DNA from: Rhodocyclaceae bacterium
GTDB taxonomy: Bacteria > Pseudomonadota > Gammaproteobacteria > Burkholderiales > Rhodocyclaceae
NCBI GenBank assembly: GCA_028714035.1
Contig: JAQTNA010000012.1
Coordinates: 25,857-89,856 of the forward strand
Reading direction: 5' to 3'
Length of the DNA: 64,000 bases
Shown: positions 55,887-64,000 of the stretch, piece by piece
Layout: the number at the start of each line of letters is the position of its first letter
How positions within the stretch are numbered: the stretch's first letter is position 1
Made by a program: the position numbers and the translations under genes
The notes under the pieces: generated by a model
The model's input: the letters and a program-made list of their open reading frames with translations, nothing else
Told to the model about the DNA's origin: nothing
Database searches by the model: none

Positions 55887-56666
55887 TCAGCTTCGACCGG
55901 TACTCCGGGTGGGGCGGGCTTCGGGCACACGGGAAACCTTGATGATCACCAGGGAAATATTGTCCCCACCACCATAGCCTCGAACACGCGCCCGGTGGAT
56001 GAGCTGCTCGGCAGCCGCGCGGGGGGTATTGGCCGCCAGGACGCCCCCCAGTTCCTCGTCACCAAAATAGCCCCACAGGCCGTCGGAACAGAGGAGGAAG
56101 GTGTCATCATCAAAGGGCGGCCGGCACTCGCCGTAGTCAATGACGGGGGGAGATTCGGAACCGAGACAGCCTATCAGCACGTTGCGCTGGGGATGGATGG
56201 CGGCCTCCGCCGCCGTGATCTGTCCCTTCTTCACCATGTCCATCACCAGGGAATGGTCCTCGGTACGGGACACAAAGCGGTCACCGCGGAAATGGTAGAT
56301 GCGGGAATCGCCGCAATAGGCCCAGTCAATCCGATCCGGCTGCAAGAGCAAAACCGCGGCGGTGCTATGGGGATCCTGTTCGCTGGTGAAGCGGGTCAGC
56401 TTGATGACGATGTGGGATTCCTCGATCACCGAGCGCAGGAGATCCCTCGGCGCTTCCGCCTCCATGAACGAACCGAAGTTTTGCCTCGCCTTGAGGACCA
56501 CCTGTTCGGCCGCAAGTGCCCCACCCGTATGCCCCCCCATGCCATCCGCCACGACAGCCATGAGGAGCCCGGAGCGGGCGGGGTGGGGAATCAGGGCAAT
56601 CCGGTCCTGCTGCTCTCGACGATCGCCGATGTGCTGCGCAGCACAAGTTTCAACGGTAATAGGCAT
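55887..56666 (-). CDS. PP2C-family Ser/Thr protein phosphatase
   Basis: 259 residues. Metal-binding and catalytic motifs: QDRIALIPHP, VVADGMGGHTGGALAAEQV near residue 38, YCGDSRIYHFRGD near 116, LLCSDGLWGYFGD near 190 and GGGDNISLVIIKV near 232. No membrane segment. PP2C enzymes often accompany type VI secretion (PppA role), and an hcp gene lies 1.2 kb away, but no kinase or structural T6SS gene is present. Confidence 0.92.
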   Translation of the reverse strand: MPITVETCAAQHIGDRREQQDRIALIPHPARSGLLMAVVADGMGGHTGGALAAEQVVLKARQNFGSFMEAEAPRDLLRSVIEESHIVIKLTRFTSEQDPHSTAAVLLLQPDRIDWAYCGDSRIYHFRGDRFVSRTEDHSLVMDMVKKGQITAAEAAIHPQRNVLIGCLGSESPPVIDYGECRPPFDDDTFLLCSDGLWGYFGDEELGGVLAANTPRAAAEQLIHRARVRGYGGGDNISLVIIKVSRVPEARPTRSTGRS

Positions 56667-56885
56667 GCGGGGTATTCCAGCGTGGAGGCCAACTTTACCA
56701 CGTTATAGCCGGCGGAAGGCGCCACCCGGAAGCAACCCTGGCAGGATCAAGACGGGCGCACAACCAGCCGCCACGGGCCGCGCCGCTCTCGTTCATGGCA
56801 TCCGCCGAAACTGGCCTGCGTGATAGGATTGCGTGGATCGAAGCCCCTGACATTGCCGGACGGGGGCACGGCGGAGGCCCGGTTC

Positions 56886-57770
56886 ATGAACCTTCAAGCA
56901 GACTGCATCGTTTGTGGCCGTCGGGCGATCCACCTGCGCCCGACGGAAGAGCCGGTCTGTGCCCGCCCCGAATGCCGCTTCGTGGCCAGCGAGAAAGGCA
57001 AAATACCGCACACGGCATATGCGCAGTTCTTTGCCGAGCGCTCAAGACACATCCGGGAACATGACCGGCAGGAAGAGGTTCGCGCCGGAATTTTGCGCAT
57101 TGCCCAGGAAAAGGAGGACGCGGAGAACCGGGCTTGCCGGCAGGAGCGAATCGGCAACATGCCCGGCTACGGCGCCGCAAGATATCCCCTGGTCGCGGTT
57201 CCCCACAACGGGCGCAGACTGATCAATCTTCCCGAGCGGCGCAAGCGCGAATTCCGGGACAAGCTGAACCGCCTGATTTCGTCGCTCATGGCATCGCCGG
57301 ATGCCCTTTACACGGGAAAATCCGAGCCCAATCCACCCCCCGACGGCGCAAGGCTCCTGGGCGGCATCTGTACGCTTTGCGCCGGCGCCTGTTGCCTGAA
57401 CGGCGGCACCCACGCGTACGTGAGGGAATTGACCCTGCTCCGGGTGATGCGGGCCGACCCCTCGCTGCGCCCCCGCCACATCCTGGATCTATACCTTTCC
57501 CATCTTGGCAGGAAAACCTATGAAGAAGCCTGCGTCTACCAGGGAGAGAAGGGTTGTGTACTGCCCGCTGAACTACGCTCGAATACATGCCCGGACTATT
57601 TCTGCCCGCCCCTGAAGCAATTCAGGCTGGAGTTCCACGAGGATGAGAAGCCCGAGGGGGCTTTCGTGGTGGTCCGTGCCCGGGAGCACTGGCCTTTTCC
57701 GGCAGGCGTGGAAAACGGCATAGCCGGAGCGTTTCTGCTGACCGCCAGCGGCGCGCAGAAACTGGGTTGA
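56886..57770 (+). CDS. Cysteine-rich protein with zinc-ribbon-like N-terminus and CxxCxxxCC cluster
   Basis: 294 residues; no firm family. The N-terminus CIVCGRRAIHLRPTEEPVC followed by ARPEC looks like a small zinc ribbon. Residues about 35-90 are charged and helical. Near residue 160 comes CTLCAGACCLNGG, the CxxCxxxCC pattern of putative zinc/iron-chelating (YkgJ-like) domains, with later Cys in EEACVYQGEKGCVLP and NTCPDYFC completing a possible cluster. Cytoplasmic. Stands alone between divergent PP2C and hcp; a hairpin follows. Confidence 0.72.
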   Translation: MNLQADCIVCGRRAIHLRPTEEPVCARPECRFVASEKGKIPHTAYAQFFAERSRHIREHDRQEEVRAGILRIAQEKEDAENRACRQERIGNMPGYGAARYPLVAVPHNGRRLINLPERRKREFRDKLNRLISSLMASPDALYTGKSEPNPPPDGARLLGGICTLCAGACCLNGGTHAYVRELTLLRVMRADPSLRPRHILDLYLSHLGRKTYEEACVYQGEKGCVLPAELRSNTCPDYFCPPLKQFRLEFHEDEKPEGAFVVVRAREHWPFPAGVENGIAGAFLLTASGAQKLG

Positions 57771-57796
57771 GTCTGTCGCGCCGGCAGAAATGGAAA

Positions 57797-57829
57797 CGGG
57801 CCGAACATGCTTGGAGCATGTCCGGCCCG
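57797..57829. terminator. Hairpin between the Cys-rich gene and hcp
   Basis: CGGGCCGAACATGC-TTGGA-GCATGTCCGGCCCG, one mismatch in a 14-bp stem. Weak T content on the minus side; likely ends hcp and the convergent gene. Confidence 0.65.
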
Positions 57830-57887
57830 TCGGTAGCGGCACCGCCGGGAAGAAGCGAGAACCTCTCCCGGTAGCACGCCAGACAGC

Positions 57888-58376
57888 TTAGGGCTTCTTG
57901 TTCTTCTCGATGTCCCAGGCGAACTTGATCATGCCGCCTTCCTTCGAACCGTCCCGCTTCTGGGGCTGGTAATCCAGCTTGACCAGACCGAAATTCAGGG
58001 AAACGGTCTCGGTCAGGCGATCTTCCGCGCCATGCCCTCCCGACTGGACCGAGGTGATGAACACTTCTTCCATGGTGATGGTGACGTATTCGATGGCCTC
58101 CTTGCCGCCAGCCTTGCGCACCACCAGCTTGGCATCCTTGAAGTGCGTACCGTCGGCACAGGCCTGCAGCAACACGGGCGTCGACCTGTCAAGGTAGTGG
58201 GTAAAGGTCAAGTCCTGGATATTGACCTTGCCCGCACCCGCACCGCCACCCAAATGCGCATAGCCGGACTGCGTCGCGCCCCAGGACCAGGACAGGACGT
58301 CAATCTCGTCCTTGTGCTTGTCATCCTGGGCTTCACCCTTGACGTCGCCAATTTTGATAAAGGTATCTGTGGCCAT
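57888..58376 (-). CDS. hcp: Hcp family type VI secretion tube protein
   Basis: 162 residues. ATDTFIKIGDVKGEAQD start, IDVLSWSWGATQSG, VNIQDLTFTHYLDRSTPVLL and the VYTVTIT-like EYVTITMEEVFITSVQSGG: the full Hcp1 pattern. Hexamers stack into the T6SS tube and are exported. No vgrG, tssB/C or other T6SS gene nearby, so it is an orphan copy. Confidence 0.93.
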   Translation of the reverse strand: MATDTFIKIGDVKGEAQDDKHKDEIDVLSWSWGATQSGYAHLGGGAGAGKVNIQDLTFTHYLDRSTPVLLQACADGTHFKDAKLVVRKAGGKEAIEYVTITMEEVFITSVQSGGHGAEDRLTETVSLNFGLVKLDYQPQKRDGSKEGGMIKFAWDIEKNKKP

Positions 58377-58705
58377 AACGCTGCTCCTGTTCTGGTAGAA
58401 GAAAAATCGTTTCCGGGCTCAATTGCCCGTGGACGAACTTGTTACTGAATAAGCTTAGCTCCCGCCCCAGCGGAAAGCAATTCGGGTTCCGACGAAGTGA
58501 CGCCGCCGCCCCGTCAAACCGGTTATGCGGGAACTGGACAGTTCAACCAGCAACGCCCCGCCACCCATTTATTCATTCCATGATCGCCCCGCCCCCGGCA
58601 CGGGTCGAACAGGAAATCCAACGGCATCGCGCAGAGTATCGCAGACCTTGCCGACAACAGTCAATCGCGGATTTCGCGCCGGAAAATGGGTCGAAACACC
58701 CCGGA
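58377..58705. other. Gene-free region between hcp and cysB
   Basis: 329 bases upstream of hcp and downstream of cysB. Should hold the hcp promoter. No repeat, RNA or operator recognised. Confidence 0.5.
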
Positions 58706-59647
58706 TCACAAGCCCGGATCACTGCCGCCGCCGGAAAGCGCGGCATCCACCATGCGCCGCCCCAGATGGGGTGCGAAAGCCTCGATGAAGGCATAGACAT
58801 AGCCCCTCAGGTAGGCGTTCCGGCGGATGCCGATGCGGGTGGTGCTGGACTCGAAAAGATGGCCGGCATCCAGGGCGCGCAAGGCCACATCCTTCTCCGG
58901 GTCAAAGGCCATGGAAGCCACGATGCCTATGCCCAAGCCCATCTCCACGTAGGTCTTGATCACATCCGAGTCTATGGCACTGATCACCACGTTGGGCGAC
59001 AGCGATCTTGCGGCGAAGGCCTTGTTGATGCGGCTGCGGCCCGTGAAGGCGTAGTCGTAGGTGATGATGGGGTGACGGGCGATGGCCTCCAGGGTCAGGA
59101 GTTTCTCGTCCAGAAGGGGGTGCCCCACCGGCACCACCACGCAGCGGTTCCACTGGGTGCAGGGCAGCACCGCCAGTTCCGCGCTGTCGTCCATGCCCTC
59201 GGTGGCGATGGCGATATCCGCCTCGCCCTCCAGCACCATCTCGCACACCTGGGTGGGATTGCCCTGGTGCAGGGAAAGCGTCACCCCCGGATAGCGTTGC
59301 AGGAAACTGCGCACCACCGGCGGCAGGGCGTAACGCGCCTGGGTATGGGTGGTGGCGATGGTGAGCCGCCCGGAGGCTTCGCTGCTGAACTCCTGGCCCA
59401 CCGAGCGCATGTTGGTCATGTCCCGCAGCATGCGCTCCGCAATGGCCAGGATCGCCCTGCCCGGTTCCGTGATGTCCACCAGGCGCTTGCCGTGACGCAC
59501 GAACACCTCCACGCCCAGTTCCTCTTCCAGGAGCCGTATCTGCTTGGACACGCCCGGCTGGGAGGTGAATAGTGCGGCGGCCGCTTCGGATACGTTGAGC
59601 CCCTGCCGGGCCACCTCGGCCACATACCGCAATTGCTGAATATTCAT
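58706..59647 (-). CDS. cysB: LysR-type regulator CysB
   Basis: 313 residues. MNIQQLRYVAEVARQGLNVS and LFTSQPGVSKQIRLLEEELG form the winged helix; TTHTQARYALPPVV near residue 100 and the co-inducer pocket follow, both CysB-type. Activates sulfate assimilation genes when N-acetylserine is present. ATG at 59647; divergent from cysI with a 112-base control region containing a dyad. Confidence 0.94.
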   Translation of the reverse strand: MNIQQLRYVAEVARQGLNVSEAAAALFTSQPGVSKQIRLLEEELGVEVFVRHGKRLVDITEPGRAILAIAERMLRDMTNMRSVGQEFSSEASGRLTIATTHTQARYALPPVVRSFLQRYPGVTLSLHQGNPTQVCEMVLEGEADIAIATEGMDDSAELAVLPCTQWNRCVVVPVGHPLLDEKLLTLEAIARHPIITYDYAFTGRSRINKAFAARSLSPNVVISAIDSDVIKTYVEMGLGIGIVASMAFDPEKDVALRALDAGHLFESSTTRIGIRRNAYLRGYVYAFIEAFAPHLGRRMVDAALSGGGSDPGL

Positions 59648-59681
59648 GATTTCCCTCTCGACTCTTAATAACTTTCCGGCA

Positions 59682-59699
59682 TTAGATACTAACATCTAA
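59682..59699. promoter_or_regulatory. Candidate CysB operator
   Basis: TTAGAT-ACTAAC-ATCTAA is a perfect 6-bp dyad with the LysR-type T-N11-A spacing, in the cysB-cysI intergenic region and directly upstream of the cysI -35 box. Suitable for control of both genes. Confidence 0.6.
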
Positions 59700-59703
59700 G
59701 TAT

Positions 59704-59732
59704 TTTTCAGGTCTATATCACTCCGGTACGAT
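59704..59732 (+). promoter_or_regulatory. Candidate sigma-70 promoter of cysI
   Basis: -35 TTTTCA and -10 TACGAT separated by 17 bases, 27 bases before the cysI ATG. Each box matches 4 of 6 consensus positions, as expected for an activator-dependent promoter. Confidence 0.5.
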
Positions 59733-59759
59733 GCATTCCATCAACAGAGGGAAAACGCC

Positions 59760-61466
59760 ATGTACCGCTACGACGAATACGACCAACGCCTGATCGAGGA
59801 ACGCGTCGCCCAGTACCGCTTCCAGACGGAGCGCTATCTGGCCGGAGGTCTCTCCGACGACGAGTTCCGCCCGCTGCGCCTGCACAACGGCCTCTACATC
59901 CAGCGCCACGCCCCCATGCTGCGCATCGGCACGGCCTACGGCATGCTGAACGCCACCCAGCTGCGCCGCCTGGCCCGCATCGCCCGGGACTACGACAAGG
60001 GCTACGCCCATTTCACCACCCGCCAGAACATCCAGTTCAACTGGGTGGAGCTGCCCCGGGTGCCGGACATCCTGGCGGAACTGGCGGAAGTCCAGGCCCA
60101 CGCCATCCAGACCTCGGGCAGTTGCATCCGCGCCATCACCTCCGACGCCCTGGCCGGCGTCGCCGGGGACGAGGTGGCCGACCCACGGCCCTGGGCGGAG
60201 ATCCTGCGCCAGTGGTCCACCCTGCACCCGGAGTTCGCCTACCTGCCGCGCAAGTTCAAGGTGGCGGTGAGCGGCGGCGCCACGGATCGGGCCGTAACCG
60301 CCATCCACGACCTGGCCTTCCGCCTGGTGAAGACGGATGACGGACTCCTGGGTTTTCGGGTGCTGGCGGGTGGCGGCCTGGGCCGCACGCCCATCCTGGC
60401 CCAGACGGTGCGGGAGTTCCTGCCCTGGCAGCACTTCCTCACCTACAGTGAAGCCATCCTGCGCACCTACAACCGCTTCGCCCGCCGGGACAACCTGTAC
60501 AAGTCCCGCATCAAGATCCTGGTCCAGACCCTGGGCATCGCGGAATTCACGCGCCAGGTGGAAGAGGAATGGGCGCACCTGGAAGGGGGGCCGTCCACCC
60601 TGACCGACGCGGAAGTGGCGCGGGTCACCGGCCGTTTCACCGTGCCCGACTACCACGAACTGCCGGCCACGGACCTGTGCCATGCGGGCTGGCTGAAGGA
60701 GGACCGTGCCTTTGCCCGCTGGGTGGACAGGAACGTGCAGGCGCACAAGGTCCGGGGCTACGCCGTCGTGACCCTGTCGCTGAAGGCGCCGGGACGCGCC
60801 CCGGGCGACGCCTCGGCGGAACAGCTGGTGGCCATCGCCGACATGGCGGAACACTTCAGCTTCGGTGAACTGCGGGTCGCCCACGACCAGAACCTGATCC
60901 TGGCGGATGTGCCGGTGGCGGAACTCTACGCCCTGTGGCACCGGGCCCGGGCTGCCGGGCTGGCCACCCCGACCGTGGGGCTGCTGGCGGACCTGGTGAG
61001 CTGCCCCGGCGGCGACTACTGCGGCCTGGCCCTGGCGAAGACCCTGCCCGTTGCCGCGGCGATCCGGGAACGCTTCGAGGACCTGGACCTGTTGCACGAC
61101 ATCGGCGAGATCGAGCTGCGCATGTCGGGTTGCATGAACGCCTGCGGTCATCACCACGTGGGGCACATCGGCATCCTGGGCCTGGAAAAAGGCGGCGAGG
61201 AGTTCTACCAGGTGACCCTGGGCGGCAATTCCGCCCGGGACGGCAAGGACGCGGCGCTCGGCGACGTGATCGGCCCCAGTTTCCGGGCCGACCAGGTGCC
61301 GGACGTGATCGAGTCCCTGGTGGAAACCTACGTGGAGCACCGCATTGGCAGCGAACGTTTCAGCGACACCCTGCGCCGCATCGGCGCAAGCAGTTTCAAA
61401 ACCCGGGTCTATGGCGAGCCTCGCCAGACCCGAATCCCCACCGAAAGGAGAGTTGCAAATGGCTAA
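59760..61466 (+). CDS. cysI: Sulfite (or nitrite) reductase hemoprotein
   Basis: 568 residues with the siroheme-[4Fe-4S] fold. FTTRQNIQFNWVELPRVPDI near residue 80, then SGSCIRAITSD; cluster ligands in SCPGGDYCGLALA near 414 and MSGCMNACGHHHVGHIG near 456. Reduces sulfite to sulfide in assimilation; assigned over nitrite reductase because of the cys context. The 3' end overlaps the DUF934 gene by 8 bases. Confidence 0.92.
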   Translation: MYRYDEYDQRLIEERVAQYRFQTERYLAGGLSDDEFRPLRLHNGLYIQRHAPMLRIGTAYGMLNATQLRRLARIARDYDKGYAHFTTRQNIQFNWVELPRVPDILAELAEVQAHAIQTSGSCIRAITSDALAGVAGDEVADPRPWAEILRQWSTLHPEFAYLPRKFKVAVSGGATDRAVTAIHDLAFRLVKTDDGLLGFRVLAGGGLGRTPILAQTVREFLPWQHFLTYSEAILRTYNRFARRDNLYKSRIKILVQTLGIAEFTRQVEEEWAHLEGGPSTLTDAEVARVTGRFTVPDYHELPATDLCHAGWLKEDRAFARWVDRNVQAHKVRGYAVVTLSLKAPGRAPGDASAEQLVAIADMAEHFSFGELRVAHDQNLILADVPVAELYALWHRARAAGLATPTVGLLADLVSCPGGDYCGLALAKTLPVAAAIRERFEDLDLLHDIGEIELRMSGCMNACGHHHVGHIGILGLEKGGEEFYQVTLGGNSARDGKDAALGDVIGPSFRADQVPDVIESLVETYVEHRIGSERFSDTLRRIGASSFKTRVYGEPRQTRIPTERRVANG

Positions 61467-61986
61467 AATCATCAAGCATGGCACCGTGGCCCGGGACACC
61501 CATATCCGCTTCGACGCGTCCGACTTCGGCGAGTTGGATGGCGATCCGAGCGGCGATTGGCATGACGGCGGCGCCCTGCCCCCCGGCGGTCTGATCGTCC
61601 CCCTGGCGGTGTGGCTGAAATACAGGGCCGCCCTGCGGCTCTCCCCGCGCACGGGCGTGCTGCTCTCCCCCGGCGACGACCCGGCCCTCCTGGCGGAAGA
61701 CCTGCAACGCCTGCGCCTGGTGGCCGTGGATTTCCCCAAGTTCACCGACGGCCGTGGTCTTTCCACCGGGCGCCTGCTGCGGGAACGCTTTGGCTACCAG
61801 GGAGAGTTGCGCGCCGTAGGGCACATCCTGCCGGACCAGGTGTACTTCCTCTCTCGCGCCGGTTTCGACGCCTTCGAACTGCCGGAAGAGCGGGTGGATG
61901 ACGCCCTGGCTTCCCTCCAGCCCTTCACGGCCCCCTACCAGGGCGCCGTGGATCAGCCGCCGCTCTTCCTGCGACGGGTCGCGTAA
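61459..61986 (+). CDS. DUF934 family protein
   Basis: 175 residues. DGGALPPGGLIVPLAVWLKY near residue 34, AVDFPKFTDGRGLSTGRLLR near 93 and GYQGELRAVGHILPDQVYFL near 113 are the DUF934 hallmarks. Nearly always sits between cysI and cysH in Betaproteobacteria and is thought to support sulfite reduction (electron transfer or assembly); unproved. AAAGGAGAG ribosome site. Confidence 0.92.
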   Translation: MAKIIKHGTVARDTHIRFDASDFGELDGDPSGDWHDGGALPPGGLIVPLAVWLKYRAALRLSPRTGVLLSPGDDPALLAEDLQRLRLVAVDFPKFTDGRGLSTGRLLRERFGYQGELRAVGHILPDQVYFLSRAGFDAFELPEERVDDALASLQPFTAPYQGAVDQPPLFLRRVA

Positions 61987-62013
61987 ACACACCGCACAGC
62001 ATCGGAGACCACC

Positions 62014-62745
62014 ATGACTACCAACAGCCTGGCCGACCTGTCCGACGGCCACCTGATCGCCTCCGTCGCGGTCAAGACCCGCCGCGCCGTGGAACTGCTG
62101 CGGGAGATCGCCCGCGACTTCAGCCCCGCCGCCTTCGCCAACAGCCTGGGCGCCGAAGACATGGTCCTCACCGACCTCATCGTGAGGAAGAAGCTGGATA
62201 TCGAGATTTTCTCGCTCGACACGGGCCGCCTGCCCCTGGAGACCTACGATCTCATGGCTCAAACGGAGCGACACTACGGCATTCATCTCAACGTCTATTA
62301 CCCGCGCCACGATCTGGTCCAGGCCTATGTGCGGGACCAGGGCATCAATGGCTTCTACGATTCGGTGGAAAAACGCAAGTCCTGCTGCCAGGTCAGGAAG
62401 ATCGAGCCTTTGCAGCGGGCACTGGCGGGCAGGAAGGCCTGGATCACGGGGCTCCGGGCCGAGCAATCCGTTACGCGCACCGGCCTGCCGGAAAGGGAGT
62501 TCGACGCCGCCAACGGCCTGGAGAAGTTCAACCCCCTGGCGGCCTGGAGCGAGCGTGAGATCTGGTCCTACATCCGCACCCACGACGTGCCGTACAACCG
62601 GCTGCACGACAAGCACACCCCGAGCATAGGCTGTGCCCCCTGCACCCGGCCCATCGCCACCGGTGAGGACGTGCGCGCCGGCCGCTGGTGGTGGGAGTCC
62701 CCTGACACCAAGGAATGCGGCCTGCACGTGGCCAAGAGGGCGTAG
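62014..62745 (+). CDS. cysH: Adenylylsulfate (APS) reductase, assimilatory
   Basis: 243 residues. SLGAEDMVLTDLI near residue 44, FSLDTGRLPLETYDL near 66, then KSCCQVRKIEP and IGCAPCTRPI: the CC...CxxC set that binds [4Fe-4S], marking the APS-using type instead of the PAPS enzyme. The catalytic Cys is in TKECGLHVAK near the C-terminus. So no APS kinase is required for assimilation. Between DUF934 and cysD. Confidence 0.95.
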   Translation: MTTNSLADLSDGHLIASVAVKTRRAVELLREIARDFSPAAFANSLGAEDMVLTDLIVRKKLDIEIFSLDTGRLPLETYDLMAQTERHYGIHLNVYYPRHDLVQAYVRDQGINGFYDSVEKRKSCCQVRKIEPLQRALAGRKAWITGLRAEQSVTRTGLPEREFDAANGLEKFNPLAAWSEREIWSYIRTHDVPYNRLHDKHTPSIGCAPCTRPIATGEDVRAGRWWWESPDTKECGLHVAKRA

Positions 62746-62753
62746 GGCCGAAT

Positions 62754-62906
62754 GATTTGAACCGCAGAGACGCAGAGGAAAAACAATGCCGCCCATGGGG
62801 CGGGCCTCAGCCGGCCATGGCCGGACAAATCCGGCCCCGCCACGGCATTGCTTCCAGAGTCCCATGTTTTCTCTGCGCCTCCGCGTCTCTGCGGTGAAAT
62901 TGATTC
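62754..62906. repeat. Inverted repeat of CCGCAGAG type with inner dyad
   Basis: GAACCGCAGAGACGCAGAGG on the left is mirrored by GCGCCTCCGCGTCTCTGCGG on the right. Between them a second palindrome CCGGCCATGGCCGG near 62811-62824 and CAATGCCG/CGGCATTG arms. Related to 51446-51572. Separates cysH from cysD by 182 bases, unusual for this operon. Confidence 0.88.
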
Positions 62907-62927
62907 TTGCAAACATTGGAAGTCGTG

Positions 62928-63863
62928 ATGAATTTTGACCGGAATGAAATCGCCGCCCTGGGCGGCAGGACGCTGGATCACCTGGACTGGCTCGAGGCCG
63001 AGGCCATCCACGTCATGCGGGAAGTGGCCGGCCAGTGCGAGAACCCCTGCCTCCTGTTCTCCGGCGGCAAGGATTCGGTCGTGATGCTGCGCGTCGCCGA
63101 GAAGGCTTTCCGGCCCGGCCGCTTCCCCTTCCCCCTGCTGCACGTGGACACCGGCCACAACTATCCGGAAGTCCTGGATTTCCGGGACGACATGGCCTGT
63201 CACCTGGGCGAGCGCCTGATCGTGCGGGAGGTGGAGGAATCCATGCGCCGGGGCACGGTGGTGCTGAAGTCGCCCATCGAATCGCGCAACCGGCACCAGT
63301 CCGTGACCCTGCTGGAGGCCATAGCGGAGTTTGGCTTCGATGCCTGCCTGGGCGGCGCGCGGCGGGACGAGGAGAAGGCCCGCGCCAAGGAGCGCATCTT
63401 CTCCTTCCGGGACGATTTCGGCCAGTGGGATCCGAAGAACCAGCGGCCGGAGCTCTGGGATCTCTACAACGCGCGGGTACACCGGGGCGAAAACATCCGC
63501 GCCTTCCCCATTTCCAACTGGACCGAGCTGGACGTGTGGCAGTACATCGAGCGCGAGGGGCTGGAACTGCCTTCCATCTACTTCGCCCACAAGCGGCAAA
63601 TCGTACGGCGCGGCCAGCTGTTGCAACCGGTGACCGATCTCACCCCGGCCCGGGAAGGCGATGTGGTGGAGGAAATGACGGTGCGTTTCCGCACCGTGGG
63701 CGACATCACCTGTACCGCCCCGGTGGCATCCACCGCGCGCACGGTGGCGGAGATCATTGCCGAGACCGCCGGCAGCAGCGTGACCGAACGGGGCGCCACC
63801 CGCCTGGACGACCAGGCCTCGGAAGCGGCCATGGAACAGCGGAAGAAGGAAGGATATTTTTGA
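62928..63863 (+). CDS. cysD: Sulfate adenylyltransferase subunit 2
   Basis: 311 residues, ATP-PPase family. PP-loop LLFSGGKDSVVMLRVAEKAF near residue 42, LLHVDTGHNYPEVLDFRD near 70, CLGGARRDEEKARAKERIFS near 138 and NWTELDVWQYIEREGLELPS near 195. Makes APS from sulfate with the GTPase CysN. cysN should follow directly, but an IS end begins about 9 bases after the stop. Confidence 0.95.
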   Translation: MNFDRNEIAALGGRTLDHLDWLEAEAIHVMREVAGQCENPCLLFSGGKDSVVMLRVAEKAFRPGRFPFPLLHVDTGHNYPEVLDFRDDMACHLGERLIVREVEESMRRGTVVLKSPIESRNRHQSVTLLEAIAEFGFDACLGGARRDEEKARAKERIFSFRDDFGQWDPKNQRPELWDLYNARVHRGENIRAFPISNWTELDVWQYIEREGLELPSIYFAHKRQIVRRGQLLQPVTDLTPAREGDVVEEMTVRFRTVGDITCTAPVASTARTVAEIIAETAGSSVTERGATRLDDQASEAAMEQRKKEGYF

Positions 63864-63871
63864 GTGGCAGG

Positions 63872-64000
63872 GACTAGGGTCTGTTGACAATCAAGTGAGC
63901 CATATGACGGCTGCGGTGAGGGCAACGAAGGCGGAGAAGCGTTCGGCGAGTTTGTCGTAGCGGGTGGCGATACGTCGGAACTGTTTGATACGACAGAAGA
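63872..64000. mobile_element. IS5-type insertion sequence, one end only (window edge)
   Basis: The element end near GGGTCTGTTGACAATCAA begins right after cysD, and transposase coding follows on the minus strand. The left boundary is estimated; the rest lies beyond the window, so its completeness and target duplication cannot be judged. Confidence 0.72.
63891..64000 (-). CDS. IS5-family transposase, C-terminal fragment (window edge)
   Basis: The minus strand reads FCRIKQFRRIATRYDKLAER followed by FSAFVALTAAVIWLT and stop. RRIATRYDKLA-F is the invariant C-terminal motif of IS5-group (IS427-type) DDE transposases, ending in a hydrophobic helix. About 36 residues are visible; the DDE residues lie outside the window. 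Confidence 0.88.
   Translation of the reverse strand, partial: FCRIKQFRRIATRYDKLAERFSAFVALTAAVIWLT

Noticed and set aside
59718..61766. 682-codon minus-strand open frame
   Set aside because: Antisense to cysI, which has siroheme and cluster motifs in the other strand.

Overview
The window is chromosomal DNA from a Gram-negative bacterium, most likely a betaproteobacterium of the Rhodocyclales/Nitrosomonadales type. Grounds: a cysB / cysI / DUF934 / cysH / cysD sulfate-assimilation block, a DUF2863 gene, FlhDC flagellar control, the aroA-cmk-rpsA-ihfB-lapA-lapB order, pntAB and aceK. Most of the sequence is GC-rich; the part from about 2.8 to 14.6 kb and a small patch at 41.6-42.9 kb are visibly AT-richer.

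1-20.6 kb (all on the minus strand) is an O-antigen locus. It reads manC, manB, wzm, wzt, a coiled-coil methyltransferase, a GT4 glycosyltransferase, galE, a GtrB-like transferase, a large membrane protein, rfbF, rfbG, rfbH, a RmlC-type epimerase, a sugar reductase, a GT2 glycosyltransferase, a GtrA flippase, a decayed junction with an IS30 fragment, gmd, rmd and a cut-off glycosyltransferase. ManC/ManB/Gmd/Rmd would make GDP-D-rhamnose. RfbF/RfbG/RfbH plus the epimerase and reductase match the CDP-ascarylose pathway (a 3,6-dideoxy-L-hexose). Wzm/Wzt with an extended Wzt C-terminus and a coiled-coil methyltransferase suggest ABC-transporter export of a methyl-capped chain. GtrA, GtrB and the membrane protein look like a side-branch glycosylation module split around the dideoxyhexose genes.

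21-27 kb: tRNA-Val, a repeat cassette, DUF924, a small basal-body rod-like protein, flhDC, an HDOD-REC-GGDEF regulator and a Nudix hydrolase. 27-41 kb: housekeeping genes on the minus strand (dnaX-ybaB-recR; an RluE-like synthase; aceK; rfaE1 and ugd; aroA-cmk-rpsA-ihfB-lapA-lapB). This stretch is full of tandem 7-bp repeats arranged as imperfect palindromes. They fill gene junctions and supply codons to cmk, aroA, rfaE1 and the RluE-like gene.

41-45 kb: three toxin-antitoxin-like pairs and two unrecognised genes. 45-52.4 kb: a zinc-sensing (CZB) diguanylate cyclase, glnS, a tandem-CZB protein, DUF2863, a CheB methylesterase domain, MotB and QueF. 52.5-58.4 kb: pntAB, a PP2C phosphatase, a cysteine-rich protein and an orphan Hcp. 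58.7-64 kb: cysB diverging from cysI-DUF934-cysH-cysD, with an IS5-type element directly after cysD where cysN would be expected.
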